Source: an uncultured Bacilli bacterium
GTDB taxonomy: Bacteria; Bacillota_I; Bacilli_A; RF39; UBA660
Direction: 5' to 3'
Assembly (NCBI GenBank): GCA_944358665.1
Contig: CALVRP010000056.1
Location: 1-7,136 of the forward strand
Length of the DNA stretch: 7,136 bases
Numbering within the stretch: position 1 is the first letter of the stretch; each line of letters begins with the position of its first letter. The notes under the pieces are model-generated. The model saw only the letters and a program-made list of their open reading frames with translations. It was not told the origin of the DNA and searched no databases. The translations under genes and the position numbers were made by a program. Below are positions 6,816-7,136 of the stretch, one piece after another.

Positions 6816-7086
6816 AACTTTCAAAATACAACTTTCTTTTCTTCTCGTTTAATTTATCTTTAAAATAATCATCAATCAAAGCATTATCACTACTAAAGAT
6901 ATCACTAACCATTTGATTTAAAGATAAATTAATGCTCCCTTTCCATTTTACTTCTTTTAAATAATTCCAAACATCTTCAATCTCTAAATATCGATAACCT
7001 TGTTTTTTTAGTTCATATACTTTAGATTTTAAAGCTGGCTTTAACCTTTCAAAGAGTTCTTCAGCACTATTAAACTGTAAATCCAT
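6814..7086 (-). CDS. comN: ComN-like post-transcriptional regulator
   Basis: Small 90-residue cytosolic protein matching the ComN family of Bacillota. In B. subtilis ComN controls comE mRNA after transcription and is placed at the septum and poles through DivIVA; its role elsewhere is unclear. Family-like positions visible are LKPALKSK at 15-22, Gly30-Tyr31, EDVW at 37-40 followed by a Leu at 43, Trp48-Lys49, and QMVSDIFS at 58-65. There is no membrane segment or cysteine, and the C-terminus is Lys-rich. The start ATG at 7084-7086 has TGGAGGT about 6 nt upstream. The gene lies directly ahead of secDF, the same neighbour as in Bacillus, which supports the call strongly for such a short protein. 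Whether the organism is competent cannot be judged here, so regulation of competence genes is only a possibility. Confidence 0.8.
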   Translation of the reverse strand: MDLQFNSAEELFERLKPALKSKVYELKKQGYRYLEIEDVWNYLKEVKWKGSINLSLNQMVSDIFSSDNALIDDYFKDKLNEKKRKLYFES

Positions 7087-7114
7087 AATTTACCTCCATT
7101 TTGCATACATACTC

Positions 7115-7120
7115 ATTATA
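7115..7120 (-). promoter_or_regulatory. Candidate -10 box of the comN-secDF-relA-dtd operon
   Basis: A perfect TATAAT on the minus strand, about 29 nt upstream of the comN ATG, giving a predicted transcript start near 7108 and a leader of about 20 nt. The -35 would fall beyond the right edge of the window and cannot be checked. The sequence is AT-rich, so a chance match is possible, and an upstream gene could also read through. Confidence 0.5.
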
Positions 7121-7136
7121 TATTATTTTTTTAGTT

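Noticed and set aside
6804..6824. secDF start at the in-frame TTG at 6822-6824
   Set aside because: It overlaps the end of comN and lacks a suitably placed ribosome binding site, whereas the ATG at 6801-6803 has AGGAG at a 7-nt spacing.

Overview
The window is AT-rich (roughly 30% GC by eye) and all six genes lie on the minus strand, so transcription runs from high to low coordinates. The content suggests a low-GC Bacillota (Firmicutes) chromosome: a fused SecDF, a ComN-type regulator next to it, a single long Rel protein followed by dtd, and AGGAGG-type ribosome binding sites. The order comN-secDF-(...)-relA-dtd is what is seen in Bacillus subtilis, but recJ and apt, which sit between secDF and relA there, are absent here. 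TGA acts as a stop codon (an ATGA relA/dtd overlap and the end of the Tat-signal gene), so a Mycoplasma-type code is unlikely. An uncultured Bacilli/Erysipelotrichia-like or RF39-like gut lineage would fit, but that is inference.

Layout from the right edge (upstream) to the left: (1) a compact operon comN-secDF-relA-dtd with a TATAAT -10 box at the right edge, gaps of 10 and 14 nt, a 4-nt overlap, and a hairpin-plus-U-tract terminator at 1881-1910; (2) a single-gene unit for a 191-residue protein with a twin-arginine signal and no recognisable catalytic domain, with an extended -10 just after that terminator and its own terminator at 1223-1248; (3) a single-gene unit for an AI-2E/PerM-family membrane protein whose end lies near the left edge.

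The operon combines a post-transcriptional regulator, the membrane component that uses proton-motive force to help Sec secretion, the ribosome-linked alarmone enzyme, and a tRNA proofreading enzyme. These are growth and translation housekeeping functions.

The most notable observation is in Rel. Its (p)ppGpp synthetase, TGS, zinc-finger and ACT regions look intact, but the hydrolase site has lost the HD histidine (Ser79), the following Glu-Asp pair (Asn83-Glu84) and the Asp of the K-L-A-D-R-L-H-N motif (Cys144). This predicts a synthetase-only Rel in a lineage where the single Rel is normally bifunctional. No mobile element, CRISPR array, tRNA, rRNA or riboswitch is visible, and no stretch longer than about 120 bases lacks a gene.
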